Positions 34,715 through 44,688 of a DNA stretch of 64,000 nt are shown one piece after another (within the stretch, counting starts at the first letter, position 1; each line of letters opens with the position of its first letter). The DNA is from Georgenia_A wangjunii. Lineage in GTDB: Bacteria > Actinomycetota > Actinomycetes > Actinomycetales > Actinomycetaceae. The notes beneath the pieces are model-generated. The model was given only the letters and a program-made list of their open reading frames with translations. It was not told the DNA's origin and ran no database searches. The translations under genes were made by a program, and so were the position numbers. The stretch lies in assembly GCF_036421915.1 (NCBI RefSeq), contig NZ_JAZGOM010000001.1; one strand, written 5' to 3'.

Positions 34715-35782
34715 ATGTCACCAGCCCGGCCACGTGCCACCCGCCGCCTCACTGCGCTCCTCCTGCTCCCTCTCCTCCTCGTGCTGGGTGGGTGCTTCCG
34801 CATGGACCTCGGGGTCCAGATCAACGCCGACGAGTCGCTCGACATCACGATGGAGTTCGAGGACCTGTCCGGACTCATGACCGAGCAGGACATCAGCTGC
34901 GAGGACCTCGAGTCCGAGATGGGCGTCGGGGACACCCCGGAGAACGTCGACTTCACCGTCTCCGAGCTCGGCGGGGACGGCAACTTCGGCTGCCGCCTCG
35001 AGGCCACCGGCGCCACGCTCGACGACATGAGCGGCGACGGCATGACGATCACCCGCGACGGCGACGTCTACACGTTCGCCCTCGAGGGGTCCGAGGACGA
35101 GGTCGGCGACCTCGAGGGCATGCCGGCCGGCATGGAGCCCGAGGTCACCATCGCCGCCACGTTCCCCGGCGCGGTCATCGACGCCGGCGGCGGCGAGGTG
35201 GACGGCAACACTGTCACGTGGACCGGGCTCGACGCCCTCACCACCGGCGTGACCGCCACGGGTGAGGCCGAGGAGAGCAGCAGCACGGCAGGGTCGCCGA
35301 TCCTGTGGATCGTCCTCGCCGTCGTCCTCCTCCTCGTCCTCGCGGCCGTCGTCTTCTTCCTCGCCCGCAAGAAGAAGACGAAGGACGCCGGCCCCGGCGT
35401 CGACCCGACGACGGGCTACGCACCGCCGGCTCCCTACGCGGGCGGGGACGCGCCGTACGCGCCGCAGCAGCAGGGCGGCTACGGCGCGCCGCAGCAGCAG
35501 GAGGGCTTCGCCGCCCCGCAGCAGCAGGACGGGTTCGCCGCACCGCAGCAGGACGGCCCCCCGGCGGGCTACCCCGCCCCCGAGCAGGGTGGCTTCGACG
35601 CCCCGCCGCCGCCGGCGCCGGGCGCGTCGCCCGTCGGGTACGAGCAGCCCACGGCGCAGAGCTTCTCCGCGCCGACGGAGTCGGTGCCCCCGGTCGAGCA
35701 GGCCCCGCCGCCGCCGTTCGAGCAGTCGCCCGTCGAGGAGCCGCGCACCGACGGCCGCCCGGAGGACGAGACGCCCCGCTGA
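34715..35782 (+). CDS. LppM-like lipoprotein with a C-terminal membrane helix and Gln/Pro-rich tail
   Basis: 355 residues. A basic start and hydrophobic core end in a lipobox, LVLGGC, with Cys27. The outside domain (about 28-190) resembles the mycobacterial LppM domain: MDLGVQINADESLDITMEFE, DGMTITRDGD, WTGLDALTTGVTATGEA. A membrane helix (about 192-215) and KKKTK follow, then a cytosolic tail with repeats of the APQQQ-Gly-Phe kind (about 245-290) and acidic/Pro-rich sequence. Mycobacterial LppM affects phosphoinositide mannoside turnover and macrophage entry; the role here is unknown. The ATG at 34715 is preferred because TATGGT (34702-34707) lies 7 bases before it, as in leaderless genes; ATG 34703 is the alternative. 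Confidence 0.8.
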   Translation: MSPARPRATRRLTALLLLPLLLVLGGCFRMDLGVQINADESLDITMEFEDLSGLMTEQDISCEDLESEMGVGDTPENVDFTVSELGGDGNFGCRLEATGATLDDMSGDGMTITRDGDVYTFALEGSEDEVGDLEGMPAGMEPEVTIAATFPGAVIDAGGGEVDGNTVTWTGLDALTTGVTATGEAEESSSTAGSPILWIVLAVVLLLVLAAVVFFLARKKKTKDAGPGVDPTTGYAPPAPYAGGDAPYAPQQQGGYGAPQQQEGFAAPQQQDGFAAPQQDGPPAGYPAPEQGGFDAPPPPAPGASPVGYEQPTAQSFSAPTESVPPVEQAPPPPFEQSPVEEPRTDGRPEDETPR

Positions 35783-35837
35783 CCCGCACGCCACGCAGCA
35801 CCGAGCGCGCTCGTCTGCCGGGCGGCGGGAGGGCCCG

Positions 35838-35875
35838 GTGGCCGCATCCAGTCCGCGTGGCCGCATCCAGTCCGC
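35838..35875. repeat. Perfect tandem 19-base repeat
   Basis: GTGGCCGCATCCAGTCCGC occurs twice with no gap (35838-35856 and 35857-35875). It is followed after 31 bases by the GTGAGACCGCACC element. No other copy was noticed in the window. Confidence 0.85.
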
Positions 35876-35906
35876 ACGGTCGGGTCGCCCACGTCCTCGG
35901 CGCCCC

Positions 35907-35976
35907 GTGAGACCGCACCTCTCCGGGTCTGGACCCGGCTGGAAGGTGCGGTCTCACCCAGGAGGGTGCGGTCTCA
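35907..35976. repeat. GTGAGACCGCACC palindromic element, locus 2
   Basis: GTGAGACCGCACCT (35907-35920) and its exact inverse (35944-35957) form a 14-bp stem; the loop holds a second stem CCGGGT/ACCCGG (35923-35938). A further inverted copy AGGGTGCGGTCTCA follows at 35963-35976. It sits between the convergent LppM-like gene and purA. Confidence 0.85.
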
Positions 35977-36069
35977 ACGACAAGCAGGGACCAAGGGAGG
36001 GAATGGCGTCCGGTGGCCGGCGGCGGCCTTGGGCGCGGTGCCCGGGCGCCGGGGCGCGGTGCCTGCGGT

Positions 36070-36085
36070 GGTGGCCGTGGCCACC
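36070..36085 (-). terminator. Small hairpin after purA
   Basis: GGTGGCC-GT-GGCCACC, 12 bases beyond the purA stop. The stem is short (7 bp) but perfect, so a terminator is plausible. Confidence 0.4.
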
Positions 36086-36097
36086 GCCCAGGGCGGA

Positions 36098-37384
<1,287 letters not shown>

Positions 37385-37435
37385 GAGTAACGGGTCCCTT
37401 CGCTGCGGTCGGGGCCGGACGGCTCCCGCGCCAGG

Positions 37436-37849
37436 CTACCCGAGCAGCTCGCGCGCACCCGGGTCGGCGCCGGTGAGGAAGTCGGCGCAGCGTGCGGCCT
37501 CCTCCTCCTCGCCGATGGCGGCAGCGGCGTCACCGAGCGCCATGAGCGCCATGAGGAAGCCCTGGTTGGGGACGTGGTCCGCGGGGATCGGCCCCTGGCC
37601 GCGCCACCCCGCACGCCGCAGGAAGTCGAGGCCGCGGTGGTAGCCGGTGCGCGCGTAGGCGTAGGCGGCGACCGGGTCCCCGCCGGCCATGGCCCGACGG
37701 GCGAGGAGCGCCCACGCCAGGCTCGCGCCCGGGTGCGTGGCGGCGACCTCGCGCGGGTCCGCACCGGCGTCGAGCGCGGCGCGGGCAGCGACGTCCGGGT
37801 GGTCCGCGCCGAGACGGGTGGGATCGGGTCCGAGCAGGTTCTGTTGCAT
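37436..37849 (-). CDS. DUF3151 family protein
   Basis: 137-residue helical protein starting MQQNLLGPDPTRL. Conserved features of DUF3151: HPGASLAWALLARRAM (about 39-54), AYAYARTGYHRGLDFLRRAGWRG (about 62-84) and the PNQGFLMALMALGDAAAAIGE segment. The repeating Ala/Leu helices suggest a TPR-like fold. It is found beside purA in many actinobacteria, as here (51-base gap upstream of purA), but its function is unknown. The ATG at 37849 follows GGAGG at 9 bases; an in-frame ATG at 37888 lacks the conserved start. Confidence 0.85.
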   Translation of the reverse strand: MQQNLLGPDPTRLGADHPDVAARAALDAGADPREVAATHPGASLAWALLARRAMAGGDPVAAYAYARTGYHRGLDFLRRAGWRGQGPIPADHVPNQGFLMALMALGDAAAAIGEEEEAARCADFLTGADPGARELLG

Positions 37850-38037
37850 GCCCTCGATCCTCCCACCGCCGCGGGCCCACCGGGTCATCGACGTCCCCGT
37901 GGCCCGGCACGCGCAGCGTGCCGGTTCGAACAGGCAGGCTCAGCCGTTCGACCCGCGACGACGGGTCGGGTCCCACGCGGACGTGCGGCGTGGGCGGAGG
38001 CAGGTTAGCCTCGACGACGGCTGACTGAGGAGGCAGG

Positions 38038-38394
38038 ATGATCGAGATCGCGACGTCGCCGACGACGACGACCGTGTCCATCGCCGGCGACCTCGACCTC
38101 GCCGAGCGCGGTCAGTTCCCCGAGATCGCCGCCAGGGTGAGCGGTCTGCGCCGTCAGCTCCTCGTCGTCGACATGTGCCAGGTCACCTTCATGGACTCGA
38201 CCGGTGCCGCGTTCCTCATCTCCCTCGCCGACGCCTCCGCCAAGCGTGGTGGCGCGACGGTCCTGCGCGGGTGCGACGAGCGGGACCTCTTCGTCCTCGA
38301 GATCTGCGGCGCCCTCGACTCCTTCCGCATCGACGCCGAGCACCAGTGCTCCCCGGCGACGCCGCCGTCCGGCTTCAGCCGCGCCTCGGTCTGA
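38038..38394 (+). CDS. STAS-domain anti-anti-sigma factor, copy 1
   Basis: 118 residues, essentially one STAS domain. The phosphorylatable Ser is expected to be Ser54 in VTFMDSTGAAFL (49-60). When unphosphorylated, such a protein binds an anti-sigma kinase and frees a sigma factor. It converges on the PP2C/kinase gene (38601-40817), and a second STAS gene lies on that gene's other side. The ATG has GAGGAGG about 6 bases upstream; TAGCCT near 38006 may be the -10. The last 20 residues are outside the fold. Confidence 0.88.
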   Translation: MIEIATSPTTTTVSIAGDLDLAERGQFPEIAARVSGLRRQLLVVDMCQVTFMDSTGAAFLISLADASAKRGGATVLRGCDERDLFVLEICGALDSFRIDAEHQCSPATPPSGFSRASV

Positions 38395-38600
38395 CACTCC
38401 TCCCGACGGCGCGCTGACCACGGCACGCGAGCCGCCGGCAGGCCACGGCTCTCTCCGCGGCCCCTCGGACCGCTGAGCACGGGGCACCCGCGGGCTGTGG
38501 CTGGTCGCACGCCCTCGGGCGAGCCTGCACGGTCTACGCGCGCCGCGCCCCGCACACCGGCGGCACCAGCCCCCGGCGCGATCGCACGGATCGGTCCTCG

Positions 38601-40817
38601 TCAGCCCTTCTGGGGGCGCAGCCGCTGGGCGTGCTGGGGGCGGAGGCGGGCCCACACGACCTTGCCGGCGGGCGTAGGGCGCCAGCCCCAGTCCGCGAGC
38701 CGGTCGACGATGTGCATGCCGAACCCGCCCACACGGCCGCTGTGGCGCTCGCGCGTCATCGGGGGCGCCGGGTTCGCGTCCTCGACCTCGATCCGCAGCC
38801 CGTCACCGGTGTCCTCGAGCCGGAGGTCCACCCGGCCCCACCCGTGCATGACGGCGTTCGCGACCAGCTCGGACACGACGAGCTCGGCTGCCGCGGTGTC
38901 CTCGATGCCCCACGCCTCGCACGCGCGCAGGAGCGCGTGCCGGGAGCGCGCGATGGTCTGCGGGTCGACCGGCATCTGCCAGCGCCGCTGCCGCGGGCTC
39001 ACCCACGTGCGCGGGGTGTCCCCCACCGGGTCGGGGACACGCACGATGACGATCGCGACGTCGTCCTCCGGGGCGTCGGCGAGGCGCAGGAGGAGCTCCT
39101 CCCCCACGCCGGCGGCGTCGGGCGCGTCGATGGAGGCGCACACCTCCGTCAGTGCCGCGACGCCGTCGCGCATCGTGCGGTCGCGCCGCTCGACGAGGCC
39201 GTCGGTGTAGAAGACCAGCACGTCACCGGGCGCGGCACGCGCGTACGCGCTCTCTCGGGGGCGGTTCCCGAACCCGACGAGCGCGCCGCCACCGCCGTCG
39301 AGGCTCGTCACGGTGCCGCCGCTGACAAGGAGCGGCGGGAGGTGCCCGGCACGGCTGTACGCGACGTCCCAGGCGCCGTCGGCGGCGGGCGTGAGGGCGC
39401 AGTACACGAGCGAGGCCGAGCGCGGGATGCGCATGCCGGCGACGAGACGGTCGACGCGCCCGAGCACCGTCCCGGGGTCGCCGAACTCGGCGGAGTAGGC
39501 GCGCACCACGGACCGGAGCTGACCCATGGACGCGGCGGCCTCGACGTCGTGCCCGACGACGTCGCCGATGACGATGCCGACACGCTCCCCCGGGCTCTGG
39601 AGGACGTCGTACCAGTCGCCGCCCACCTGGGCGTGCTCGGAGTTGGGCGCGTAGTACGTCCACACGTCGAGGCCGGCGATGTCCGCCTGCTCGGGAAGCA
39701 TCGCCCGCTGGAGCGTCTCGGCGAGGCGGTGCTCACGGTCGTACAGGTGGGAGTTGTCCATCGCCATGCCCACGCGCCGCACGACGAGCTCGAGGACCGT
39801 GGTCACCTCGTCCGCGCTCATGGCCGGCCCCTCGTCCTCGAGCCGCGGCATCGCGGCTCCGGTCGGCTCGGGCGGAGGGCCGGACCGCGGCACGACGGCG
39901 AGGACGCCGAGCACCCGCTGACGTCCGAGGACGGGCAAGACCTTCACCCCGCTCGTCCCCCCCGGCGGGCCGGCCTGGCGGACGAGCTCGACGAGCTCGG
40001 CCGTGACGGTGCCCGGCTCGGGATCGTTGGCGACGTCGAGGACGAGCGTGCGCATGCGCGTCTCGAGGAGGAGGTCACGCACGGGGTCGTCGACGTCGGG
40101 CCTGAGCTGAGTGAGCCGACGCAGGTCGCGTGGGCGCTGCGGCTCCCCCTCGAGAGCCTCGACCTCGTGGAGGGTGGGGCCGTCGACGTAGAAGGCCGCC
40201 CACCCGACGACTCGCCGCACGAGCAGTGCGGCGATGTCGCTGAGCACGGTCGCCGAGCTGGGGTCGGCGAGGATGTCGGACACCCGCGCGACGAGGCTCA
40301 GGCCCAGCCGCGCGCGCTGCTCGGCGTTGGCGCGGGCGTGGGCGAGCGCCGTCGTCTGGAGCTGCTCCGAGACGTCGCGCACGGTGAGGAGCCAGCGGTC
40401 GTAACCGGGCACCCCGGGCCCGAGCGGGACGAAGGAGAACGAGCCGGAGAACCCGGAACCGTCCCTGCGGCGCACGGCCCGGGTCGTCGACGTGGGCTCG
40501 GCGCCCTCGAGCGCGCGGCAGACCTCCGCGTCGGTGCTCGCCGCGGTCGCGCCGGCGAGGGACTCCGGCCCGGGGGCGAGTAGCTCGGCGCGCGTGTAGC
40601 CCGTCATCGTCTCGGCGGCGGCATTGACCCAGACGGGCGTCCAGGGCGCGCTCGCGTCCCCGCGGCGGACGTCGACGAGGCACACCATGTCCGCCATCGC
40701 GTCGAGCGCGACGGTGGCCAGGTGGCCCGGAAGGTCGTTCGAGGGCGGGACGGCGCCATCCTCGGCGCTCCTGCCGCCGAGGTCAGCGGCAGAACGCGCG
40801 CGCGCAGGATTGACCAT
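38601..40817 (-). CDS. PAS-GAF-PP2C(SpoIIE)-HATPase partner-switching protein
   Basis: 738-residue cytoplasmic sensor that joins a phosphatase and a kinase acting on STAS proteins. PAS domain about 33-155 (WVNAAAETMTGYTRAEL), GAF about 170-355, SpoIIE/PP2C domain about 380-595 with the metal-binding VGGDWYD (398-404), GDVVGHD (418-424), FYTDGLVE and DDVAI (585-589), then an RsbW-type HATPase domain about 615-730 with the N box SELVANAVMHG (649-659) and G box GGFGMHIVD (697-705). The ATG at 40817 has GGAGG 5 bases upstream. Two STAS genes flank it, so it likely sets their phosphorylation in response to a signal sensed by PAS/GAF. No sigma factor gene is present nearby. Confidence 0.92.
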   Translation of the reverse strand: MVNPARARSAADLGGRSAEDGAVPPSNDLPGHLATVALDAMADMVCLVDVRRGDASAPWTPVWVNAAAETMTGYTRAELLAPGPESLAGATAASTDAEVCRALEGAEPTSTTRAVRRRDGSGFSGSFSFVPLGPGVPGYDRWLLTVRDVSEQLQTTALAHARANAEQRARLGLSLVARVSDILADPSSATVLSDIAALLVRRVVGWAAFYVDGPTLHEVEALEGEPQRPRDLRRLTQLRPDVDDPVRDLLLETRMRTLVLDVANDPEPGTVTAELVELVRQAGPPGGTSGVKVLPVLGRQRVLGVLAVVPRSGPPPEPTGAAMPRLEDEGPAMSADEVTTVLELVVRRVGMAMDNSHLYDREHRLAETLQRAMLPEQADIAGLDVWTYYAPNSEHAQVGGDWYDVLQSPGERVGIVIGDVVGHDVEAAASMGQLRSVVRAYSAEFGDPGTVLGRVDRLVAGMRIPRSASLVYCALTPAADGAWDVAYSRAGHLPPLLVSGGTVTSLDGGGGALVGFGNRPRESAYARAAPGDVLVFYTDGLVERRDRTMRDGVAALTEVCASIDAPDAAGVGEELLLRLADAPEDDVAIVIVRVPDPVGDTPRTWVSPRQRRWQMPVDPQTIARSRHALLRACEAWGIEDTAAAELVVSELVANAVMHGWGRVDLRLEDTGDGLRIEVEDANPAPPMTRERHSGRVGGFGMHIVDRLADWGWRPTPAGKVVWARLRPQHAQRLRPQKG

Positions 40818-40902
40818 CTCCACCTCCGATCGTCTAGCGTTCCCTACGATGCCGTCTGAAGGCGCGCGACGCACGCGCGCAGCGGACGGGAAGGGAGCAG
40901 CA

Positions 40903-41304
40903 GTGCGCGACGTCAACAGCACGCCGTCCACGACGGGGGCCAACGGACCCGTTCACCCGGGCGCGGAGTCCGGATCGGTCCACCTCATGGTGTCCCCGGT
41001 ACGCACCCGCCTCGTCCTGTCCGGCGAGATCGACGTCGCCCTCAGCGCCGAGCTCACCGAGGCCGTGGCCGAGGCCGAGCAGGCGGGCACCCCCGTCGAG
41101 ATCGACGCCCGCCACGTGACCTTCATGGACTCCTCGGGCGTCGCCCTCCTCGCCCGCCTCGCGCACCGCGCTCCCGGCCGGCTCACGATCATCCAGCCGC
41201 CCGACGTCGTGCGGTTCCTGCTCGAGGTGACGCGGATCGGTGACGTCGTCGACGTCGTCGACGACGACCCCGGATTCCCGGACGGCACAGACGGCGCCGC
41301 CTGA
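40903..41304 (+). CDS. STAS-domain anti-anti-sigma factor, copy 2
   Basis: 133 residues. A disordered head of about 25 residues, then a STAS domain with the expected phosphorylation site Ser77 in VTFMDSSGVALL (72-83), almost identical in this motif to the STAS protein at 38038-38394. GTG start at 40903 with GGGAG 5 bases upstream. It is divergent from the PP2C/kinase gene with an 85-base gap holding both promoters, an arrangement that suggests joint regulation. The acidic tail (DVVDDDPGFPDGTDG) is outside the fold. Confidence 0.88.
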   Translation: MRDVNSTPSTTGANGPVHPGAESGSVHLMVSPVRTRLVLSGEIDVALSAELTEAVAEAEQAGTPVEIDARHVTFMDSSGVALLARLAHRAPGRLTIIQPPDVVRFLLEVTRIGDVVDVVDDDPGFPDGTDGAA

Positions 41305-41315
41305 CCCCGCATGCC

Positions 41316-41352
41316 ACGAGGGCCCGGCACGCGCGGCGTGCCGGGCCCTCGT
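41316..41352. terminator. Perfect two-way terminator between STAS copy 2 and fba
   Basis: 17-bp inverted repeat (41316-41332 with 41336-41352) and a 3-base loop, one of the strongest hairpins in the window. It lies 12 bases after the STAS stop and 22 bases from the fba stop, so it serves both convergent genes. Confidence 0.85.
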
Positions 41353-41373
41353 CCATCACCGGGTGGTGACGGG

Positions 41374-42396
<1,023 letters not shown>

Positions 42397-42524
42397 GTGG
42401 GCCTCCACTCTCTTGGTGTGCAGTAGTCCTTTTGTCGAGTGCGATTGTGTCACGCCCTGCTCGCGGGGGCGTGGGACGTCCGCGCCTGCCGCGGCCCACG
42501 GGCATGCTCTCGCGCGCGGCCCCC

Positions 42525-43256
42525 TCAAGCCGCGGGGGGCGGCTCGGGCGCCGCGTGCTGGAGCATCCACGCGTGCATGGCGATCGCGGCCGCGGCACCG
42601 GCGTTGATCGAGCGGGTCGAGCCGTACTGGGTGATGTGGACGATCTCGGCGCACTGCGCGCGGGCCTCGGCGCTGAGCCCCGTCGACTCCTGGCCGAACA
42701 GGAGCATGCACTCGCGCGGGAGGCTGCGGTGCTCGATCGGGACGGACCCGTCGACGTTGTCGACGCCGACGACCGCGAGCCCGCGCTCCGCGGCCCACGC
42801 GAGGAGGCCCGCCACGTCGTCGTGGTGGTGGAGGTGGAGGTAGCGGTCGGTCACCATCGCCCCGCGCCGGTTCCAGCGCCGGCGCCCGACGACGTGCACG
42901 CCCGCGACGGCGAAGGCGTTGGCCGTCCGCACGACCGAGCCGATGTTCATGTCGTGGGCGAAGTTCTCGATCGCGACGTGGAGCGGGTGCCGGCGGGTGT
43001 CGACGTCCGCGAGGATCGCCTCGACGCTCCAGTACCGGTAGCGGTCGACGACGTTGCGGCGGTCCCCGTCGGCCAGCAGCTCGGGGTCGTAACGCTCGTC
43101 CGTCGGCCAGGCTGCCGGCCCACCCGGCCACGGCCCGACGCCGACCGCCGCGGCAACGTCGCCGGGGCCCCCATCGGTCCGGTCCGCGTGCGCCGGGGCG
43201 CCGTCGACCGGAGCGGCGCCCCCGCCGTCGACCGTGCTGTCCTGCCGGCCGCTCAC
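42525..43256 (-). CDS. TrmH/SpoU family RNA methyltransferase
   Basis: 243 residues with a SPOUT fold in the C-terminal two thirds. Motif 1: HVAIENFAHDMNIGSVVRTANAF (about 93-115, the Asn-x-Gly-Ser-x-x-Arg core); motif 2: LLFGQESTGLS (about 185-195); motif 3: HITQYGSTRSINAGAAAAIAMH (about 208-229). Together these bind S-adenosylmethionine in a knot. The RNA target (tRNA Gm18 or rRNA 2'-O-ribose) cannot be told. The first 45 residues are Gly/Pro/Ala-rich and outside the fold. It overlaps the lemA-like gene upstream by 4 bases (GTGA). Confidence 0.88.
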   Translation of the reverse strand: MSGRQDSTVDGGGAAPVDGAPAHADRTDGGPGDVAAAVGVGPWPGGPAAWPTDERYDPELLADGDRRNVVDRYRYWSVEAILADVDTRRHPLHVAIENFAHDMNIGSVVRTANAFAVAGVHVVGRRRWNRRGAMVTDRYLHLHHHDDVAGLLAWAAERGLAVVGVDNVDGSVPIEHRSLPRECMLLFGQESTGLSAEARAQCAEIVHITQYGSTRSINAGAAAAIAMHAWMLQHAAPEPPPAA

Positions 43257-43963
43257 CGCGACGGCGGGGTCCCGTCCCCCGCGCCCGGCTGGAGCGCGCC
43301 GTCGCGGCGCGGGTCGTAGCCGCCGCGCTGGCCGCCGAACGAGGGGCCCCCGTCGTCGGAGGACGCCGGGACGGGTGCGTCCGCCTCGCCGGGCTCGAAC
43401 GTCACGGCCGGGGCCGTGCGCACCGCCGGGTCGTTGGCCTCGAAGTACTCCGCGCGCCGGAAGCCGAAGATGCTCGCGATGACGTTGGGCGGGAACGTCT
43501 CCACCCGGGTGTTGAGCTGGCGGACGTTGGCGTTGTAGAAGCGCCGGCCGGCAGCGATCCGGTCCTCGGTGTTCGTGAGGTCGGCCTGGAGGGAGGCAAA
43601 GTTCTCCGCCGCGCGCAGCTGGGGGTAGGCCTCGGCGACGGCGAAGAGCCGCCCGAGCGCCGCCGTGAGCGCGTTCTCCTGCTCGGCCTGCTGCGCGGGG
43701 CTGGTGCCCGGCGAGAGCGCCTGCGCCCGAGCGCGGGTCACGTCCTCGAAGACGCCGCGCTCATGACCGGCGTAGCCCCGGACCGTCTCGACGAGGTTGG
43801 GGATGAGGTCGTGGCGGCGGTGGAGCTCGACGTCGATCTGGCGCCACGCCTCCTGGACGAGGTTCCGCAGGCGTACGAGACCGTTGTAGGTGGCGATGGC
43901 CCACACGGCCACGACGACGACGAGGACGGCAAGGACGATGAGCACGACGGTCAGCGGTTCCAC
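43253..43963 (-). CDS. LemA family membrane protein
   Basis: 236 residues. One N-terminal membrane helix (about 4-26, LTVVLIVLAVLVVVVAVWAI) and then the LemA helical bundle: YNGLVRLRNLVQEAWRQIDV (about 28-47), LHRRHDLIPNLVETVRGYAGHE, NFASLQADLTNTEDRIAAGRRFYN (about 123-146) and FPPNVIASIFGFRRAEYFE. These motifs are textbook LemA. The cellular role is unclear. The last 50 residues are disordered. GTG start at 43963; its stop overlaps the methyltransferase start by 4 bases, so the two are coupled. Confidence 0.92.
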   Translation of the reverse strand: MEPLTVVLIVLAVLVVVVAVWAIATYNGLVRLRNLVQEAWRQIDVELHRRHDLIPNLVETVRGYAGHERGVFEDVTRARAQALSPGTSPAQQAEQENALTAALGRLFAVAEAYPQLRAAENFASLQADLTNTEDRIAAGRRFYNANVRQLNTRVETFPPNVIASIFGFRRAEYFEANDPAVRTAPAVTFEPGEADAPVPASSDDGGPSFGGQRGGYDPRRDGALQPGAGDGTPPSR

Positions 43964-44021
43964 GGGTGCCAGCCCTTTCGGTCGTCAAGGCGCAGGACGC
44001 CGCGATTCTCGCACAGCGCCC

Positions 44022-44597
44022 TCAGGCGAGCCCGAGGTCGTCCAGGCCGAGCGCGGCGAGGTAGGGCACCCCGGCGGCCTCGATCCGCTCGCGTGCGCCG
44101 GTGGCCCGGTCGACGACGACCGCGACCCCGAGCACGAGCGCCCCGGCCTCGCGCAGCGCCTTGATGGCAGCGAGCGGGCTACCGCCCGTCGTCGAGGTGT
44201 CCTCGAGGACGACGACGCGTCGCCCGGCGACGTCGGGCCCCTCGATCCTGCGCTGCAGCCCGTGCGCCTTGGCCTCCTTGCGGACGACGAAGGCGTCGAT
44301 GCCGAGGCCGCGTGACGCGGCGGCGTGGAGGATCGCGCCGGCAACCGGGTCCGCGCCCATCGTCAGGCCGCCGACGGCGTCCACCTCACCGGCACCGAGG
44401 CCGGCCTCCTCGAGGAGGTCGAGCATGACGTGGCCGACGAGCGGTGCCGCGTCGTGGTGGAGGGTCACCCGGCGCATGTCGACGTAGTAGTCGGAGGTGA
44501 GGCCGCTGGCGAGGGTCACCTCTCCCCGGACGACGGCGAGCTCGCGGACGAGCTCGGCGAGACGGCTGCGGTGGGAGTCGTTACCGAAGGGGTTCAC
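44022..44597 (-). CDS. pyrE: Orotate phosphoribosyltransferase
   Basis: 191-residue enzyme that makes OMP from orotate and PRPP in pyrimidine synthesis. Motifs: LASGLTSDYYVDMRRVTL (about 29-46), GGLTMGADPVAGAI (about 75-88), AFVVRKEAKAHG (about 101-112) and the PRPP loop VVVLEDTSTTGGSPLAAI (about 127-144). The PRPP loop reads EDTSTTGGS, the usual form. GTG at 44597; TACCCT 7 bases before it points to a leaderless message. No other pyrimidine gene is near. Confidence 0.95.
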   Translation of the reverse strand: MNPFGNDSHRSRLAELVRELAVVRGEVTLASGLTSDYYVDMRRVTLHHDAAPLVGHVMLDLLEEAGLGAGEVDAVGGLTMGADPVAGAILHAAASRGLGIDAFVVRKEAKAHGLQRRIEGPDVAGRRVVVLEDTSTTGGSPLAAIKALREAGALVLGVAVVVDRATGARERIEAAGVPYLAALGLDDLGLA

Positions 44598-44604
44598 GCC
44601 GTGC

Positions 44605-44610
44605 AGGGTA
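44605..44610 (-). promoter_or_regulatory. Leaderless-type -10 of pyrE
   Basis: On the minus strand TACCCT is followed by 7 bases and the GTG start at 44597; no Shine-Dalgarno sequence lies between. Confidence 0.5.
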
Positions 44611-44688
44611 CCGGCCGGCCCCGACCGCGTCCGTGCGCGCCCAGCGCCGCGCCAGCCCCGCTCGGCGCCGCGACCCGGCAGCGCTGCG

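Larger units (their letters stand above)
35783..36097. other. Convergent, repeat-filled gap between the LppM-like gene and purA
   Basis: No gene is visible in these 315 bases. They hold a 19-base direct repeat (35838-35875), the second GTGAGACCGCACC element (35907-35976) and a small hairpin near the purA stop (36070-36085). Confidence 0.6.
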
